From Bdellovibrionales bacterium (lineage in GTDB: Bacteria > Bdellovibrionota > Bdellovibrionia > Bdellovibrionales > UBA1609): a DNA stretch of 64,000 nucleotides. Under the pieces are notes generated by a model. It ran no database searches, was not told the origin of the DNA, and saw nothing but the letters and a program-made list of their open reading frames with translations. Both the position numbers and the translations under genes were made by a program. Shown here one piece after another: positions 8,435 to 17,641 of the stretch (position 1 is the first letter of the stretch; each line of letters opens with the position of its first letter). The stretch spans positions 1-64,000 of the forward strand of contig JADJVA010000004.1 in NCBI GenBank assembly GCA_016716765.1. The letters are read 5' to 3'.

Positions 8435-9073
8435 GTGAGTAAGTTGAAACGAAATGATGTGTGCCCGCTTTGCCGTTCGTTGAAAGTTGAGTTTTTTGTT
8501 GAGATCCAGAAAGATCCCAAAAGAATTTATTTTCTGTGTAGGGAATGCGAAATGGTATTTTTAGATTCTGCACTTCATTTCGCTCTGGTCGATGAGAAAG
8601 CACGATATTTGAGTCATCAAAACGATCCTCGTGATCAAAGATACAAAGAATATTTACAAAAAATGATTCAATCTCTTCTTGATGTGAAATCCTTATTAGG
8701 GAGTCGGATTCTTGACTATGGCTGTGGCCCAACAAGAGGCATGGCCGAAATTTGGGGAAACCAGTTTTTGATTGACTCCTATGATCCGATTTTTTTTCCA
8801 AACTTGAATGACAAAGAATCCCAATATGATTTTATTATTTGTTCCGAGGCCGCTGAACATTTTTATTATCCAAATGAAGAGTGGGGTCGGATGACTCGTT
8901 TAATTAAACCCGGCGGGAAGGTCCTGCTTCGAACGGCCTTGCGTCCCATTTTAGCATCGGACTTTCGAGATTGGTATTATCATCGCGATCCAACGCATGT
9001 TTGTTTTTACTCCAATGAGACTGTGGCTTGGATTGAGCAAAGTTATTCATTGAAAATAGTTTTTTTTCAGTGA
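8435..9073 (+). CDS. Class I SAM-dependent methyltransferase with N-terminal zinc ribbon
   Basis: A 212-residue protein from a GTG start. The first 45 residues hold two paired cysteine knuckles (CPLC and CREC), a typical zinc ribbon. The middle carries a Rossmann SAM-binding motif (ILDYGCGPTRGM), then IICSEAAEHFYYP and IKPGGKVLLRT, the post-I and post-II motifs of Methyltransf_11/23-type enzymes. The late HRDPTHVCFYS stretch is common in this family. Substrate unknown; could be a small molecule, sugar or RNA. The start is uncertain because no strong ribosome site precedes the GTG. Confidence 0.8.
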   Translation: MSKLKRNDVCPLCRSLKVEFFVEIQKDPKRIYFLCRECEMVFLDSALHFALVDEKARYLSHQNDPRDQRYKEYLQKMIQSLLDVKSLLGSRILDYGCGPTRGMAEIWGNQFLIDSYDPIFFPNLNDKESQYDFIICSEAAEHFYYPNEEWGRMTRLIKPGGKVLLRTALRPILASDFRDWYYHRDPTHVCFYSNETVAWIEQSYSLKIVFFQ

Positions 9074-9082
9074 TCATGTTCA

Positions 9083-10084
9083 TCAGGTCCCCTTCATCGC
9101 GTCTTGGATCCTGTCAATTTGCGCGGCAGTTGAGCCATTGTCGGGATTGAGTTTTTCTTCCAGCAAATTCAGGCTAGAAAAAACCTTGACCTCTTGAAAG
9201 AGCTGCTCTGCTACAGGATAGGTGAGTGCCAGTTGCCGCAGCCATTGTTTTGCTTTGCAGAGGGCAAAATGCTCAGTGAATTCATCCTTATATCGGCTAA
9301 TCATTGGAAGAAACCATTGGCGGTTAAAGTTCTTCCAGTCCATGGGAGATGTGGACTCATTTTTTTCAAATGCCTTTATTTGGAGAGCTAAGTCTGGCCG
9401 TGCAATGAGGGGACGGCCGATCGCAAATAGGTTGCAGCCAGAAACTAATTTGCAACGTTTGTAATCTTCTAGATTCCAGATGTCGCCATTTGCCAGAACG
9501 GGAATTTTTATGGCCTCTCTCATTTTTGAAATATATTCCCAATGTGCTGGTGGACGATAGAGCTCCGCTCGAGTGCGAGCATGGATTGTGAGCGATTGAG
9601 CTCCTCCGTCGCAGACCGCGCGTGCGATTTGAATTGCAAACTCTTTGTGATCAAACCCCAGACGAACCTTCGCTGTGACCGGAACTGCTTTGGGTACCGC
9701 CTGGCGAACGGCATTCACAACTCTAAAGAGACGATCGGGATCTTTGAGAAGGGAGGCTCCTCCATCATGGCGATTCACGGTTTTTGCGGGACAACCAAAG
9801 TTAAGATCGATTCCAAGAGCTCCAATCCCGACGGCCTTTTGCGCATTGAGGGCCATCATTTCTGGACGGCTTCCTAAGAGCTGAACGAAGACCGGAACAC
9901 CACTCCTCGTGACTCCCTTGTGGAGAAGTTCTGGGCAGTATCGGTAAAAGACATGGTCAGGCAGTTCTCTGTCAGTGACCCTCACGAATTCTGTCGTGCA
10001 CTGATCAACTCCTCCAATTCGAGTGAGCAGATCGCGCACGATATGATCAACAACACCTTCCATGGGGGCTAGTCCAATAAACAT
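9083..10084 (-). CDS. tRNA-dihydrouridine(16) synthase DusC-like
   Basis: A 333-residue Dus enzyme with the DusC-type start (LAPMEGVVDHIVRDLLT), TTEFVRVTDRELP, the catalytic Cys in DLNFGCPAKTVNRHDGG, IHARTRAELYRPPAHW and LANGDIWNLEDY. From memory these blocks align with E. coli DusC better than with DusA or DusB, so U16 of tRNA is the expected target. It converges on the methyltransferase gene with a 9-base gap. Confidence 0.88.
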   Translation of the reverse strand: MFIGLAPMEGVVDHIVRDLLTRIGGVDQCTTEFVRVTDRELPDHVFYRYCPELLHKGVTRSGVPVFVQLLGSRPEMMALNAQKAVGIGALGIDLNFGCPAKTVNRHDGGASLLKDPDRLFRVVNAVRQAVPKAVPVTAKVRLGFDHKEFAIQIARAVCDGGAQSLTIHARTRAELYRPPAHWEYISKMREAIKIPVLANGDIWNLEDYKRCKLVSGCNLFAIGRPLIARPDLALQIKAFEKNESTSPMDWKNFNRQWFLPMISRYKDEFTEHFALCKAKQWLRQLALTYPVAEQLFQEVKVFSSLNLLEEKLNPDNGSTAAQIDRIQDAMKGT

Positions 10085-10338
10085 AACAAGAAATCCTCTG
10101 CTAGGCTCGGCTCTCAGATCAATCGGCTCTCAGATCAAGGAGAGATAAAGCGGATTTGGCACAGAAACTCTCCTTTCGTCGAAGAATTCATTTGCCCGAG
10201 AAATCCAATTTTTTCAAACAGTTTGGGCACTGCGCTAGAGATGAAAATGGCTGCTTTAAAGGGGATTTTCTATTACTTTAGAGAGGCGGGGTCAATTTGT
10301 TCCGCTATAGGAAATATTCAATTCGTGGAGGATGGCCG

Positions 10339-11727
10339 GTGCAGGTTCGCATAGAGAAAGATAGCCTAGGTGAAATTGAAGTCCCCGCAGATCGCCTTTG
10401 GGGAGCTCAGACTCAAAGGTCCATCGAAAATTTTAAAATTGGGGGGGATCGTTTTCCTCGTGAAATGATCAGAGCCTTGGGCATTTTAAAAAAGTCGGCG
10501 GCGAAGGCAAACAGTGATCTGGGCCTTTTAGACAAGGGCAAGGCTGATGCGATCATCAGGGCTTCCAATGAGGTCATAGAGGGGGCCTTGGACGAACACT
10601 TCCCACTTGTTGTCTGGCAAACTGGGAGCGGCACTCAGACGAATATGAATAGCAATGAGGTCATTGCCAATCGTGCGATGCAAATAGGTGGTGCCGGTAT
10701 TGGCTCAAAGGGGATTCATCCCAACGATGACGTGAATAAGGCTCAGTCCTCAAATGACACTTTCCCGACAGCTATGCACATTGCGGTTGCAGAACGAAGT
10801 TATCGGTATCTGATTCCGATGCTCAAAAAGTTGCGCGACGTCACGCAGGCCAAGTGCAAAGAATTTAGTGATATCGTCAAGATCGGGCGGACTCATCTCA
10901 TGGATGCGACTCCGCTGACCTTGGGTCAGGAGTTTTCTGGATACGTGGCCCAACTGGATTATTCGATTGAGCGAATTGAAGGATCAATGAAAAGGGTCTT
11001 GGATCTCGCTTTGGGCGGTACGGCCGTAGGTACGGGACTGAATACACATCCTGAATTTGCGGATAAGGCCGTGGCTTATATTGCAGAAGAAACCAAGATG
11101 CCCTTCAAATGCGCCCCAAATAAGTTTGAAGCTCTTGCCGCTCACGATGCCTTGGTTCAAATGAGTGGCTCGCTCAAAACGGTGGCTGTTAGCCTCATGA
11201 AGATTGCAAGTGACATTCGCCTTCTTGGAAGCGGTCCTCGATGTGGCATAGGTGAATTGGTTCTTCCTGCCAATGAACCAGGCAGTTCAATCATGCCTGG
11301 AAAGGTAAATCCCACTCAATGTGAGGCCATGACCATGGTGGCGGCACAGGTGATCGGCAATGATGCGGCTGTGACGGTTGGGGGCTGCAATGGCCATTTT
11401 GAACTTAACGTATTTAAGCCTTTGATTGTGTTTAATGTTCTCAATTCCATTCGCCTTTTGGGTGATGCCTGCGATAGTTTTGCTGAGCATTGCATGAAAG
11501 GGATTGTGGCTAACAGGTCACAGATTAAAAAGCACCTAGACAACTCACTCATGTTAGTAACGGCGTTGAATCCGCACATTGGTTATGACAATGCCGCGAA
11601 AATTGCAAAATGTGCCTTTGCCAACAACTCAACTCTCAGAGATGAGGCCATTCGTCTTGGTTTTCTTGATGGCGCTAAATTTGATGAGGTTGTTCGTCCC
11701 GAATTAATGATTGGGCCAAAAAAATAA
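10339..11727 (+). CDS. fumC: Class II fumarate hydratase
   Basis: About 462 residues, iron-independent fumarase of the citric acid cycle. The substrate-site blocks are present: GSGTQTNMNSNEV, IGRTHLMDATPLTLGQE, GGTAVGTGLN and the signature GSSIMPGKVNP. I choose the GTG at 10339 because a GGAGG lies 7-8 bases upstream and the protein then begins VQVRIEKDSLGEIEVP, as usual for FumC; a TTG at 10297 would add an unrelated 14-residue tail. The roughly 250 bases upstream hold no gene and probably contain the promoter. Confidence 0.96.
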   Translation: MQVRIEKDSLGEIEVPADRLWGAQTQRSIENFKIGGDRFPREMIRALGILKKSAAKANSDLGLLDKGKADAIIRASNEVIEGALDEHFPLVVWQTGSGTQTNMNSNEVIANRAMQIGGAGIGSKGIHPNDDVNKAQSSNDTFPTAMHIAVAERSYRYLIPMLKKLRDVTQAKCKEFSDIVKIGRTHLMDATPLTLGQEFSGYVAQLDYSIERIEGSMKRVLDLALGGTAVGTGLNTHPEFADKAVAYIAEETKMPFKCAPNKFEALAAHDALVQMSGSLKTVAVSLMKIASDIRLLGSGPRCGIGELVLPANEPGSSIMPGKVNPTQCEAMTMVAAQVIGNDAAVTVGGCNGHFELNVFKPLIVFNVLNSIRLLGDACDSFAEHCMKGIVANRSQIKKHLDNSLMLVTALNPHIGYDNAAKIAKCAFANNSTLRDEAIRLGFLDGAKFDEVVRPELMIGPKK

Positions 11728-11743
11728 TTGGAAGTATATCGAT

Positions 11744-12295
11744 ATGAGTTCGGTTTGTGTGTTTTGTTCGGCCAGTGAAACAGCGAGCCCCTTTTTTTTC
11801 GCTGAGATTGAGATATTGGGCAAATTGCTCGCAGAGGAAGGCATTGACGTCTGGTGTGGAGGAGCCTCTGTTGGGTTGATGGGTCGGTTGGCCGATGGAG
11901 TGATCAAGTCGGGTGGACGTGTCAGGGGTGTCATGCCGCGTGTTTTCCAGACGAAAGAGATGGTCTATCCTGGTCTCACTGAGATGATTTACGTTGACAC
12001 TTTGGTCGAGCGAAAAAGAGTGATGCTAGAGAGTGCTGATGCATTTATTGGATTTCCCGGAGGAGTGGGAACTCTTGATGAAATAATGGAAGTCATGGCT
12101 CACAGGCAATTAGGACTCTCGGATAAGCCTCTGATTCTGGTTAACACCCTGGATTTTTGGCGGAGCTTTTTGGATTGTCTGGTAGAGATGCAGCAACAGC
12201 ATATGATTCCTGTGGCTCTTGAGGAGCTCTGCACGGTCGTAGATCAGCCTCAGGACGTCATAAAAGTTTTGCGAAGTCATCGATTGGTCGACTGA
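11744..12295 (+). CDS. LOG-family nucleotide 5'-monophosphate phosphoribohydrolase (TIGR00730)
   Basis: About 183 residues. Family motifs: VCVFCSAS at the start, WCGGASVGLMGRLADG, and the diagnostic PGGVGTLDEIMEV nucleotide/ribose-binding loop. LOG proteins cleave cytokinin-type or other nucleoside monophosphates into base and ribose 5-phosphate; in non-plant-associated bacteria they often act as nucleotide salvage enzymes. The ATG at 11744 is supported by TTGGAAG upstream. It follows fumC after about 16 bases and is probably cotranscribed. Confidence 0.92.
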   Translation: MSSVCVFCSASETASPFFFAEIEILGKLLAEEGIDVWCGGASVGLMGRLADGVIKSGGRVRGVMPRVFQTKEMVYPGLTEMIYVDTLVERKRVMLESADAFIGFPGGVGTLDEIMEVMAHRQLGLSDKPLILVNTLDFWRSFLDCLVEMQQQHMIPVALEELCTVVDQPQDVIKVLRSHRLVD

Positions 12296-12385
12296 CGTAT
12301 GACGATGGGTTGAGCAGATACCATTTGAGCAGGTGGGGCCGGTTTAATTGATGTGGCGACGTCTCAAGCCTCATGGAGGGGGAGA

Positions 12386-13267
12386 ATGAGTTCGATGGCT
12401 TCCGAATTGGACAAAAACCCGAGGTTGGCCTGGCTTCATCGGGAGGACATCAGGCCTTACGTCTTTGTTCGAGATGAAAACAGGATTAAGAATCCGGGTT
12501 CGGCTTATTCGCTCAATTGGTTCGCTCATCCTCCGATTTACCTCAACCCTTTGTGTATGGATTCTCGCGATTTCGGGAATCAGATTATGAAGATGGAAAC
12601 GCTGGCTTTTGGACCAAGCGGGATGCCGATGCCCCGTTGGGTTTTTTACGACTGTGCCGTCATGCCCGGATTTGTGGCTGGTTATGCACATCGGACGGCG
12701 ACTTTGGCCCCAAGTGTGAAGGAAATACTCAAGGTCAATGAAGATATACCATGGACGCCGATCTCACTCTTTATCATCATTCCCACGATGGGGGTGGGGG
12801 AGTGGGTTGCCCACAACTTAACTTCAATTAATGCGCTTGTTCCTTCAGAGCACCGTTTGTACGGTCTTGGTTTTTTGAGCAAGGCCTTTGGACTTTGGCA
12901 TGCGAACATTGAAATATGTTGTGGGATGACGCAGTGGCAAAGTCCATCCATGCGTCTTCACAGCCATTACGGTCCCTTTGAGATATTGACTTCTTACACC
13001 CCACTTCATTCTTATGCTCATAGCCTCACCTATCGTCTTCGAGTGGACACTGAGTACTGGCGGGAGTTCTTTGGTTTGGCTAATGTGGCCAGGAACTTCG
13101 ATGCTCGTTTCAGTCGAGCCTCGTTTATGGTAGACTCGAAGCAGGACTCGTGTTTAAAACATCTACAAATGAAAATTGAAAAGGGCTACGCCCCATTTTA
13201 TTTGAGTGCAAGTGAAATTCGACAGAAGTCCCTTGATGATTCTTTACACGTGTATCAACCACGCTAA
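12386..13267 (+). CDS. Conserved-looking protein of unknown function
   Basis: About 293 residues, not recognised. The start at 12386 has a strong GGAGGGGG-type site just upstream; an in-frame GTG at 12353 is less likely. The sequence is rich in Trp, His, Pro and Met, has two Cys in the ICCGMTQW stretch, and one moderately hydrophobic segment (WTPISLFIIIPTMGVGEWV) that looks like a buried core strand-helix rather than a membrane span. No signal peptide. An enzyme fold is plausible but I cannot name one. Confidence 0.7.
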   Translation: MSSMASELDKNPRLAWLHREDIRPYVFVRDENRIKNPGSAYSLNWFAHPPIYLNPLCMDSRDFGNQIMKMETLAFGPSGMPMPRWVFYDCAVMPGFVAGYAHRTATLAPSVKEILKVNEDIPWTPISLFIIIPTMGVGEWVAHNLTSINALVPSEHRLYGLGFLSKAFGLWHANIEICCGMTQWQSPSMRLHSHYGPFEILTSYTPLHSYAHSLTYRLRVDTEYWREFFGLANVARNFDARFSRASFMVDSKQDSCLKHLQMKIEKGYAPFYLSASEIRQKSLDDSLHVYQPR

Positions 13268-13322
13268 AGGCCATGTTGGCCCGAGGCGTTTTACCCCTAG
13301 CTGAGGAAGAGAGACAACCAGA

Positions 13323-13760
13323 ATGGAAGAAGAAATAAAGAGTCTGCCCGATGTGGCAAAGCGAGTATTTCTTGATTGCAAGAAATGTGAATGTGGACGC
13401 TACCATGTGGTTGTGGCTCATCTGACAAAGAGTTCGGCCAAAGTCGAATGTGAAGTGTGTAAGAGCAAGAAAACCTTTAAGCTGGAAAAGCCAAAGAAAA
13501 CCGCAGCTGAAAAGGCAAAAACGAAATCTGCTCGTATTGCAAAGGGCGCGCCTGCCAAACAAATGGATAAATTCACTGAACTTAAGGGTAAATTTGGCTC
13601 CGGAAATATATTGCCCTACAAAATGACGGTCTCGTTCGCCATAAACTCAGCAATTGATCATCCTAAGTTTGGATTGGGAATTGTGACCGAGGTTGGAAGC
13701 ACTTCCATCCAAGTGACCTTTCAAGATTTAGATCGGTCGTTGGTTCACGGGCGCCACTAG
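13323..13760 (+). CDS. Zinc-ribbon protein with basic linker and C-terminal small beta domain
   Basis: A 145-residue three-part protein. Residues 19-46 hold cysteines C19, C22, C24, C43 and C46, giving a zinc-ribbon-like knuckle. Residues 48-82 are lysine/alanine-rich (KPKKTAAEKAKTKSARIAKG), as in nucleic-acid-binding tails. The C-terminal HPKFGLGIVTEVGSTSIQVT block resembles the Tudor-like domain at the end of UvrD/PcrA or CarD-type modules, which bind RNA polymerase or nucleic acid. A role at the transcription machinery or ribosome is an inference. A purine-rich site (GAAGAGAG) precedes the ATG. Confidence 0.75.
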   Translation: MEEEIKSLPDVAKRVFLDCKKCECGRYHVVVAHLTKSSAKVECEVCKSKKTFKLEKPKKTAAEKAKTKSARIAKGAPAKQMDKFTELKGKFGSGNILPYKMTVSFAINSAIDHPKFGLGIVTEVGSTSIQVTFQDLDRSLVHGRH

Positions 13761-13774
13761 AAACTTTCACTTTA

Positions 13775-13815
13775 AGCTGTAGCCTATAAGCTATAAGCTA
13801 TAGAGTATAGGCTGT
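13775..13815. repeat. Intergenic inverted/tandem repeat of CTATAAG type
   Basis: Between the zinc-ribbon gene and the EEP gene, AGCCTATA and its complement TATAGGCT flank two copies of AGCTATA. It can form a hairpin and may end the upstream transcript, although no T run follows. Confidence 0.45.
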
Positions 13816-13834
13816 CGGCCGTGGACTGTAAAAA

Positions 13835-14875
13835 ATGCGTTTTTTGACTTACAATCTTTGGCATGGTCTTGATGGTAGCGGGCGCCTGTTATTTGGTGAG
13901 TTAGAGCCTCGTGGACGGAGGCTGCTGAGGGGGCAGATACAGGTCCGCAGTTTGCGAGCCTGGAAACCAGATGTTTTGTTTTTTCAGGAACTCAACCCCG
14001 TCTACCCAGCAGCTTATTATTTTTCGTCTGAATTGCAGCTATCGCATATTGAACAACTTGATTTGAGTGGGGTGAAAATATTTGGGATTGGCCCTCCTTT
14101 TAACCTTCAGTCGGGATTGGCCATAATGGCTAATCCTATTTGGAAGCTGAAGTCCTTAGGAGGGGTAAAACTCAGCGGCAGGTGGCCGTCTAGTCGCGGA
14201 CCTTTTTCCCTGCAATTTGAGGAATCCAGATACGCACTCTTTGGAGAACTTCAGCACCCGAGCTGGGGAAGGGTGTTACTGGTGAACCTTCATCTTCACC
14301 ATGGCGTCGAGTATGAGCCTGAATGGACGGATCAGATTGATCAGTGTGTGTCGGAGGGATCTGTCAGCGAATCCTTGGGAAGCTCAATCAAGTGGGATTT
14401 GGGACGAGGAGATAGGCGTCGTTTGAAGGAATTGAGTCGGGTGTTTGATGTCCTTAAGCCCATTCGAAATCGTTATGATTTGATCGTTTTGGGAGGAGAT
14501 TTTAACAGTGGTCCTCGCAGCATAGTGGCAAAAAAAATCTTGGACTTGGGCTTCAGAGATGGCTGGGCGCTCGGAGGCGCTGGCGATCCTGGGCTGACAT
14601 GGGATCGGGAAGAGAACCGGGAAAATCATTTGTTAAACGATGCCTTCCGGGCCAATTTTGAATTTGAAGTGAAGGGCATTCCTCAAAGCCTTGAACAGAC
14701 TCTTCTTGAAAAGGTTCGGCGTAGCGAAAAAGATGCACGACGCATTGATTTTCTTTATTTCCGTACTTCTCATTCTTACAAGTTAAAGGCGGAACTCTTT
14801 AAGGGCCTTGATCCTGGGGGCAAAATGATGGGTTCCGATCATTTTGGAATAGGCCTCGAATTGATTCGAGCCTAG
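13835..14875 (+). CDS. Endonuclease/exonuclease/phosphatase (EEP) family protein
   Basis: A 346-residue EEP-fold metalloenzyme. Motifs in order: LTYNLWHG (first Asn), DVLFFQELN (metal-binding Glu), NLHLHHG (catalytic His), LGGDFNSGP (Asp/Asn pair) and the terminal GSDHFGIGLEL (Asp-His). The family includes nucleases, sphingomyelinases and inositol-phosphate phosphatases; there is no signal peptide, so an intracellular phosphodiesterase is likely, substrate unknown. The stop lies 3 bases before the TauE gene, indicating an operon. Confidence 0.85.
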   Translation: MRFLTYNLWHGLDGSGRLLFGELEPRGRRLLRGQIQVRSLRAWKPDVLFFQELNPVYPAAYYFSSELQLSHIEQLDLSGVKIFGIGPPFNLQSGLAIMANPIWKLKSLGGVKLSGRWPSSRGPFSLQFEESRYALFGELQHPSWGRVLLVNLHLHHGVEYEPEWTDQIDQCVSEGSVSESLGSSIKWDLGRGDRRRLKELSRVFDVLKPIRNRYDLIVLGGDFNSGPRSIVAKKILDLGFRDGWALGGAGDPGLTWDREENRENHLLNDAFRANFEFEVKGIPQSLEQTLLEKVRRSEKDARRIDFLYFRTSHSYKLKAELFKGLDPGGKMMGSDHFGIGLELIRA

Positions 14876-14878
14876 CTC

Positions 14879-15646
14879 ATGGAATCAGCCGCTATTCTTA
14901 TTTTAGGTTTTTTCGTGGGAATTTTCTCATCCCTTTTTGGAGTCGGAGGAGGAATTCTCATTGTACCATTCTTGCCGATGATTACTTTCGTGAATGCCCG
15001 GGAAGTTATCGCGACTTCGCTCTTTACTATTTTTTTGGTTTCCCTGAATAATACGATTAGCTTTCATCGGCAGAAAAGCGTGGATTGGGGTGTTTCTCTT
15101 CGAGTTGGGCCCTTGACGGCGATCGGATCCTTTCTGGCTGCCTATTTGACTCGTTGGATGCCCACCGCTGGGCTGAAGTTTATTTTGGGAACAATTCTTA
15201 TTCTTTTTGTGTGGCAGGGCCGAAAGGAGACTGTGACAACCATAAGGATGGGAAGTCGCAAAATTCATCTGTTGATTATCGGACTCATGGGTGGTGTTGC
15301 CTCGGGAATCAGCGGTCTTGGTTCTGGGATTATTGTTTCACCTTTATTAATGGGATTGAAGTTAGTTGACCATAGAAGGGTGACTCCAACGACGAATGCA
15401 GTGATGATTTTTACGACTTTTTTTGGATCGATGGCCTTTATTGATTGGCCTCATGGGGAGGACTTCCTGCGGTGGGGGATGGTGCACGGAGACATGGCCT
15501 TAAAATTATTTGCTGGAGCCTGGATTTCAGGTTTAGCGGCTCGTCGAATTCAGCAGCGGATCCCCGAACGTCCCCGTCGAATCATTTTGCTGAGTGTGTT
15601 GCTGGGGCTGGCTCTCAAAGTTTTTTGGGATGCCTACCAATCGTAG
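14879..15646 (+). CDS. TauE/SafE-family anion exporter
   Basis: A 255-residue integral membrane protein with about seven to eight hydrophobic spans. The family hallmark is two repeated glycine-rich halves: SSLFGVGGGILIVPFL near the N-terminus and GVASGISGLGSGIIVSPLL in the second half. Members export sulfite, sulfoacetate or related organosulfur anions across the inner membrane. It follows the EEP gene after 3 bases. Substrate cannot be told from sequence. Confidence 0.9.
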   Translation: MESAAILILGFFVGIFSSLFGVGGGILIVPFLPMITFVNAREVIATSLFTIFLVSLNNTISFHRQKSVDWGVSLRVGPLTAIGSFLAAYLTRWMPTAGLKFILGTILILFVWQGRKETVTTIRMGSRKIHLLIIGLMGGVASGISGLGSGIIVSPLLMGLKLVDHRRVTPTTNAVMIFTTFFGSMAFIDWPHGEDFLRWGMVHGDMALKLFAGAWISGLAARRIQQRIPERPRRIILLSVLLGLALKVFWDAYQS

Positions 15647-15676
15647 ACGAGCCATGATAATTAAGATAATTATAGG

Positions 15677-15859
15677 CTAGAGCGATAATTCCTCAAGCTT
15701 GTGTTTCAATTGGGTGAAGAGGACTTGTTTTCGACTGAAAGGATCTTGGTGCTTTTCTATAGGAATGTCTTCAGTGAGCTTCCATTTTTCAAGGCGTTCG
15801 AGCCCTCGTTCACAGGCCTCAAAGAGTCGCTTTGTTTTTCTATCGAGATATTTTGCCAT
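15677..15859 (-). CDS. Small hypothetical protein
   Basis: A 60-residue, highly charged, probably all-helical protein (MAKYLDRKTKRLFEACERG at the start). It lies alone on the minus strand between the TauE gene and ettA and has no motif I recognise. The ribosome site is weak, so it is only moderately supported; the ordered charge pattern and complete lack of stops in a sensible frame favour a real gene. Confidence 0.45.
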   Translation of the reverse strand: MAKYLDRKTKRLFEACERGLERLEKWKLTEDIPIEKHQDPFSRKQVLFTQLKHKLEELSL

Positions 15860-15958
15860 AGCTAAGTTTTAAAAACATCGGGTACTTTTGACAAGACAAA
15901 TCAAGATGAGATAAGCAATAGTTTTGGTCGGAGAGAAAATCAAACTAAGGAGGCCTTT

Positions 15959-17638
15959 ATGGCAGAAGAAATTATTTATACCATGAAGGGAGTAGGCAAG
16001 GTCTATCCGCCAAGCAAGTATGTGCTGAAGAATATCTACCTTTCTTACTTTTACGGGGCGAAAATTGGGGTGCTCGGTTTGAATGGGGCTGGAAAATCCT
16101 CTCTTCTCAGGATTATGGCCGGTGTTGATCATGATTTCCTCGGCGAGGCTTTTCCCGCCAGGGATTTTAAAGTGGGCTATCTCGAACAGGAGCCTCATCT
16201 GAATGATTCCAAGACAGTACGAGAAAATGTGATGGATGGTCTTGGCGAGATCAACAAATTATTGAGTGATTTCCAAAAAATTAGCGAGGATCTCTGTGAT
16301 CCAGATTTAGACCCCAATAAAATGGAAAAGCTCATTGAAAAACAAGGCTCCATTCAGGAAAAAATTGAGGCTCTTGATGGATGGGAGATAGACCAAAAAG
16401 TAGAGCAAGCCATGGAAGCTCTTCGTTGTCCTCCGGGAGACGTCGCTGTCACTCATTTGTCTGGGGGAGAAAAGCGACGAATAGCTCTTGCTCGTCTCCT
16501 GTTGTCAAATCCTGACATTTTGCTCTTGGATGAACCGACGAATCATCTGGACGCTGAATCGGTGGCCTGGCTCGAAGGGTTTTTGCATAAATTTCCTGGT
16601 ACCGTTATTGCCGTCACCCACGATCGCTATTTCTTGGACAATGTGGCGGGCTGGATACTGGAGTTGGATCGTGGTGAAGGTATTCCTTGGAAGGGAAACT
16701 ATTCCTCATGGCTTGAGCAGAAAGATCGAAGGCTGGCTCAAGAGCAAAAGACAGATGATCGGCGCATGAAGTCTCTCGAAAAGGAATTGGAGTGGGTGAG
16801 GATGGGGGCCAAGGGTCGCCATGCAAAGGCAAAAGCGCGTGTATCGAATTACGAGGCTATGCTCAAAGAGCCGACTCAGGAGAAACTAAAGGATTTGCAA
16901 ATTTATATTCCTGCTGGCCCTCGTCTTGGAGAAATTGTGATCGAGGCCAAAGGGGTCAGGAAGGGGTATGGAGACAAGCTCTTGATTGACAACATGGACC
17001 TCTCTATTCCTCGCGGAGCCATTGTTGGTGTGGTCGGTCCGAACGGAGCTGGAAAATCAACCCTGTTTCGAATGATCACGGGAAAAGAAACTCCAGACGC
17101 CGGTACCTTTAAAGTGGGTGACACCGTGAAGATCGCGCACATTGATCAAAACCGCGATCAACTTCAGTTGGATAGAACTGTTCACGATGAAATCTCAGAT
17201 GGTAAGGATGTGGTCGTTTTGGGGGGGAGAGAAGTCCCCTCTCGGGCCTATGTCTCTTGGTTTAACTTTTCGGGAGGAGATCAGCAGAAAAAAGTGGGGA
17301 TGCTTTCTGGAGGAGAAAAAAATCGCCTTTATTTGGCCAAAATGCTTAAAGAGGGCGGCAATTTACTGCTATTGGATGAGCCGACGAACGATTTGGATGT
17401 CAACACCATGAGAGCACTGGAAGATGCTTTGAACGAGTTCGGTGGCAGTGCCATCATCATTAGTCACGATCGATGGTTTTTGGACAGGGTCTGCACTCAC
17501 ACATTGGCCTTTGAGGGAGAATCCCAAGTTTATTGGTATCCGGGGCCTTACTCAGAATATGAGCAAGACTTAAAACGGCGTCTTGGAACTGACATCCTAG
17601 TACCAAAGCGAATCCATTATAAGTTGTTGGCTCATTAA
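15959..17638 (+). CDS. ettA: Energy-dependent translational throttle protein EttA (ABC-F)
   Basis: A 559-residue ABC-F ATPase, close to the 555 residues of E. coli EttA. Two ABC domains are present: Walker A GLNGAGKSSLL and GPNGAGKSTLF, signature motifs HLSGGEKRRIALA and MLSGGEKNRLYLA, Walker B ILLLDEPTNHLD and LLLLDEPTNDLD. The linker (about residues 240-310) is highly charged, as in the P-site tRNA interaction motif. EttA binds the ribosomal E site and gates the first elongation steps according to the ATP/ADP ratio. AAGGAGG precedes the ATG. Confidence 0.96.
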   Translation: MAEEIIYTMKGVGKVYPPSKYVLKNIYLSYFYGAKIGVLGLNGAGKSSLLRIMAGVDHDFLGEAFPARDFKVGYLEQEPHLNDSKTVRENVMDGLGEINKLLSDFQKISEDLCDPDLDPNKMEKLIEKQGSIQEKIEALDGWEIDQKVEQAMEALRCPPGDVAVTHLSGGEKRRIALARLLLSNPDILLLDEPTNHLDAESVAWLEGFLHKFPGTVIAVTHDRYFLDNVAGWILELDRGEGIPWKGNYSSWLEQKDRRLAQEQKTDDRRMKSLEKELEWVRMGAKGRHAKAKARVSNYEAMLKEPTQEKLKDLQIYIPAGPRLGEIVIEAKGVRKGYGDKLLIDNMDLSIPRGAIVGVVGPNGAGKSTLFRMITGKETPDAGTFKVGDTVKIAHIDQNRDQLQLDRTVHDEISDGKDVVVLGGREVPSRAYVSWFNFSGGDQQKKVGMLSGGEKNRLYLAKMLKEGGNLLLLDEPTNDLDVNTMRALEDALNEFGGSAIIISHDRWFLDRVCTHTLAFEGESQVYWYPGPYSEYEQDLKRRLGTDILVPKRIHYKLLAH

Positions 17639-17641
17639 ATT